From: Henckelia pumila
Taxonomy: Eukaryota; Streptophyta; Magnoliopsida; Lamiales; Gesneriaceae
Direction of reading: 5' to 3'
NCBI RefSeq assembly: GCF_033568475.1
Contig: NC_133121.1
Coordinates: forward strand, 130,294,375 to 130,358,374
DNA: 64,000 nucleotides
In this document: positions 61,495-64,000 of the stretch, in pieces
Position numbering within the stretch: position 1 is the first letter of the stretch
How the letters are laid out: the number at the start of each line of letters is the position of its first letter
Made by a program: the position numbers and the translations under genes
Notes under the pieces: model-generated
Databases searched by the model: none
What the model saw: the letters and a program-made list of their open reading frames with translations, nothing else
Told to the model about the DNA's origin: nothing

Positions 61495-63929
61495 ATGGGA
61501 GGTTCCGCGTCCGACCCCGAGAACTCGAATTCTTTGGCGCCGATCATGGGGGAAACCTCTGATAAAGGCGCAGTCGAAGCTGTTGTTCCAAGTAATGGCG
61601 ATTGTGTTCTCGGGCCTGTCCCATCACAAGACGAAGTTCGAAGGGCGATCTCCGATCTCCAGAGGTGAGTGGCTGTAATGTTGGGCAATTAGCTGGGAAT
61701 TTCTTCTTGTTTAGTCTTCAAAATCTGCTTACTTTGGTCTAACTGAGATTTCATTTGTAAACAACTCTTACCGTGAGGTTGGAATCTAGAAATTAGCGGT
61801 GCTGTGAATTGGGTGGGTTTTAGACAATTAAATTTTAGATTTTTATTCTAGTTTCGAGGTGATCGATCACCATCGATCAACTGCTTGCTCACCGTCATGA
61901 TTCTGAGTGGTGATACATGTGTTTTTTATAAAAATGAAAACATTTGACGGCCGTATGGTGGCTAGGATGAAGTTAAGAAGGTTGTTCTGGGCTACATCAT
62001 GGCTTGGTTTCGATTGATGCGAAATGGTATGTCGGATCGGTCTGGATTGCTACTCTTATCGGGCTGACATGGTGGGATGAATTTTTTATTCCAGTAATAC
62101 TGAGATTTCGACGAAAATAGGTGGTTTGTGGAATATAATATTCCACGAAATACGATGGAACTAGTTTTTATGTGAACCATGAGTGCAAGTCCTTGGTTAT
62201 TTTTGAGATCTTGATATTGATTTTTATGTCTCCTTGATTACTACTGTCTGAATCTTGCCTTTCGTTGCATGCAGCTCATGAACTTAATGATGTATTTATC
62301 ATATCGTGATTTGGTTAGGTTTGTGAACGCCCATTCTGCTTCTAAATCGGAGTTAGATGGGGTTCAGCAATTGCTGCATCGCCTCGATCAGACTAATATG
62401 CTGCAGTCTCCTGGATATGCGAAATTTCGTGATGCTTTCCGTACCATGCAAGTAGAGCCTGCTTTTAAGGTATCGTCATGTTTTCAATTTATGGAAGTGT
62501 ATAAAATGCTTAGTCTACACCCATTGAACGTTGTTTGGTTTTGTGCAACATAAATGATTTTCAATTATGCGTGGTTTTATGTGAAGTTGTCTCACTCATA
62601 TCAGAAAAATGAACTTTGAGACTCTCTACTTGTTTTTTTTCTTCTTTTTCACGATGAACTTGGATATGTTTGGGTCTTCTATTTGAATGGAAAAACATCA
62701 TTTTTCATGTTTGCCTATTAAGAAAAGCGTGAAGTGGAATCATTTCCACGCTAGCAGATTATGACTGCATCCAACTTTTTTTTTCATGTCATGACATCTG
62801 AAGATAATTTTAATTTAGAATATGAAAAGGGTGAGATTGGTTTTGCATTGAAGGAAAATGTGATAGAAATCTCTTTCAAGTCTCCTTTATATCTTGGATC
62901 CAAAATAGCTTTATTCTCTGTTACTGAAGAAACTAATTTCTTGCATAGAACACGGTTACCTCCATTTCATGTGATAAAGCTGTTTGGGAGGCTATACAGA
63001 GAAACAAAGCGGTCCAAGATTTACCAGGCTCGATTTTTGCAGGTTTTGCATTTGAACTAAATTATTATTATTATACTATGTAGTTGCAATAACATGGCAC
63101 CCATGATATTGGAATAATTGGGGATATTAGACGACCAACCATTTCAACAGAACACCTAAGATATCTACTGAAAGTCGGTCAATTGCCTACTGAAAGTCTG
63201 TAGATATCGGTAGACAATTTCTATTGACTTCCAGTATATTGTCTTCAGTAGACAATCTATAAAAGTAGCCCCGCATGAGTTGTTTTTTCTTGAAAATTGG
63301 CCTTAACCTTGAAAGACCGTATTACCCTTAAATTGAGACTCTTTAACCAAAATAAATAAATAAATAAAAGACGTATATATATTAAATCGCCCTCAGTTTC
63401 TTCATTCTTGATCCTCATCATGTTCAAAGCCTTGATTCCAGAATCCAGAGCGGTTGAATATCTTCCTCATCCATTTGAAATTATTGGTGCTAATAGACGT
63501 TTTGCACCATATTTGTTTGATCGATGGATACCAAAAACACTCGAATATTAGAGGATTTGAAATGCATTAGTTAGTCAAACTCCATCAGAATTCGGTATTT
63601 ACCCAAAGAAGTGGACCGCATTTATAGTACGTATTAGGATTTGAACCATCGGTTTTCCTATCCATGCAGCCAAAAAAGGGCGACTTTTGAACTGCAGCGA
63701 AGAAGAAGCAGACATAATATTCCTTATCTTAAGGTGGATCCTGAACTTCACAAGGTCAAGGGTTTTGGAATTGGCTGAACGCTTTGGATTTCTGTTGGCG
63801 GAGATGATCCAGTCTTCTCCCAAGGATAAACCCACTTCAGAGCTCGACCATCTTTTGGAAGAGAAAGTTCGATCGTCATTGCTACTTTCCATCGTCATCA
63901 TGCTGATTGTTGTCATCACCCGAAGCTAA
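61495..63929 (+). CDS. Uncharacterised plant protein with a C-terminal membrane anchor
   Basis: Four exons, 61495-61664, 62319-62469, 62949-63042 and 63670-63929, all GT-AG with matching phases (170, 151, 94 and 260 bases), give 224 residues. Exon 2 begins after GATTTGGTTAG rather than at the earlier CAG, since only that choice continues the frame into RFVNAHSASK. Residues 1-45 are polar and probably disordered. A helical region follows (DEVRRAISDLQRFV; ELDGVQQLLHRLDQT), then DKAVWEAIQRNKAVQDL, another helix (IIFLILRWILNFTRSRVLELAERFG), a charged linker, and a final hydrophobic segment SSLLLSIVIMLIVVIT next to the C-terminus. That layout fits a tail-anchored protein facing the cytosol. I recognise the general form from uncharacterised plant proteins but cannot name a function. 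The final exon contains its own stop codon (TAA at 63927), so the gene is complete. Confidence 0.82.
63043..63669. other. Intron 3 of the tail-anchored protein gene, with repeated motifs
   Basis: Within this 627-base intron, around 63160-63260, TACTGAAAGTC occurs twice and GTAGACAAT twice, with GATATCTAC/GTAGATATC as inverted partners. This may be a small foldback element. No other feature seen. Confidence 0.5.
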
Positions 63930-64000
63930 TACTTGTCGATCTCACCGATGAAAGAATGCCCCTAAAATTTCCATTCTTATGGTGTTAGCTGGTGCGCTTA

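Noticed and set aside
62269-62318. Earlier 3' splice site (CAG at about 62276) for exon 2 of the tail-anchored protein
   Set aside because: With the exon 1 phase it produces a stop almost at once, whereas the acceptor at 62318 continues the frame.
62761-63060. 99-residue frame near the right end
   Set aside because: It is a shadow: the real exon (62949-63042) is in another frame and joins the neighbouring exons in phase.

Overview
The window looks like nuclear DNA of a eudicot plant. It is AT-rich, its genes are interrupted by GT-AG introns, most of the intergenic space is transposon-derived, and every gene has a recognisable plant family: a U/P-type cyclin, a plant PHD-finger protein, a plant matrix metalloproteinase, an SBP-box (SPL) factor with a miR156 site, a cytosolic-type malate dehydrogenase and a CHY1-like hydrolase. 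I could not fix the species. Seven protein-coding genes were rebuilt exon by exon. In every multi-exon gene the splice phases close and give a continuous protein.

Layout. 1-7.2 kb: no gene; a foldback MITE (3.64-3.77 kb), a MITE of a two-copy family (4.06-4.24 kb) and a 1.97-kb solo LTR with a 5-bp target duplication (4.32-6.29 kb). 7.2-7.95 kb: CYCU2-type cyclin on the minus strand. 8.6-9.2 kb: an LTR-like fragment. 9.2-17.6 kb: gene-free, with microsatellites and one MITE of a three-copy family. 17.6-18.7 kb: small PHD-finger protein (+). 22.6-23.6 kb: intronless matrix metalloproteinase (-). 23.6-28.4 kb: gene-free, with a second copy of the three-copy MITE and a 212-bp tandem duplication. 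28.4-35.0 kb: a decayed Copia element with a truncated 5' LTR and a complete 1.68-kb 3' LTR. 35.02-35.39 kb: a 370-bp non-autonomous Helitron inside a TA microsatellite. 36.0-38.65 kb: a second solo LTR (2.65 kb). 39.8-45.2 kb: a second Copia element with both LTRs and a 5-bp target duplication, nested inside a hAT-like element.

Gene-dense right end: an SPL gene (+, 47.35-49.29 kb) converges on a seven-exon malate dehydrogenase (-, 49.80-52.14 kb). A 3.1-kb repeat-rich spacer follows, then a 14-exon mitochondrial 3-hydroxyisobutyryl-CoA hydrolase-like gene (+, 55.21-60.96 kb) and a four-exon gene for an unrecognised 224-residue protein with a C-terminal membrane anchor (+, 61.50-63.93 kb).

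The genes do not form a pathway; they are ordinary plant neighbours. I found no clear new multi-gene system. The most interesting protein-level points are the hydrophobic N-terminal extension and GC-AG intron of the malate dehydrogenase, and the tail-anchored protein of unknown function. The most interesting genome-level points are the nested transposon structures with readable target duplications.
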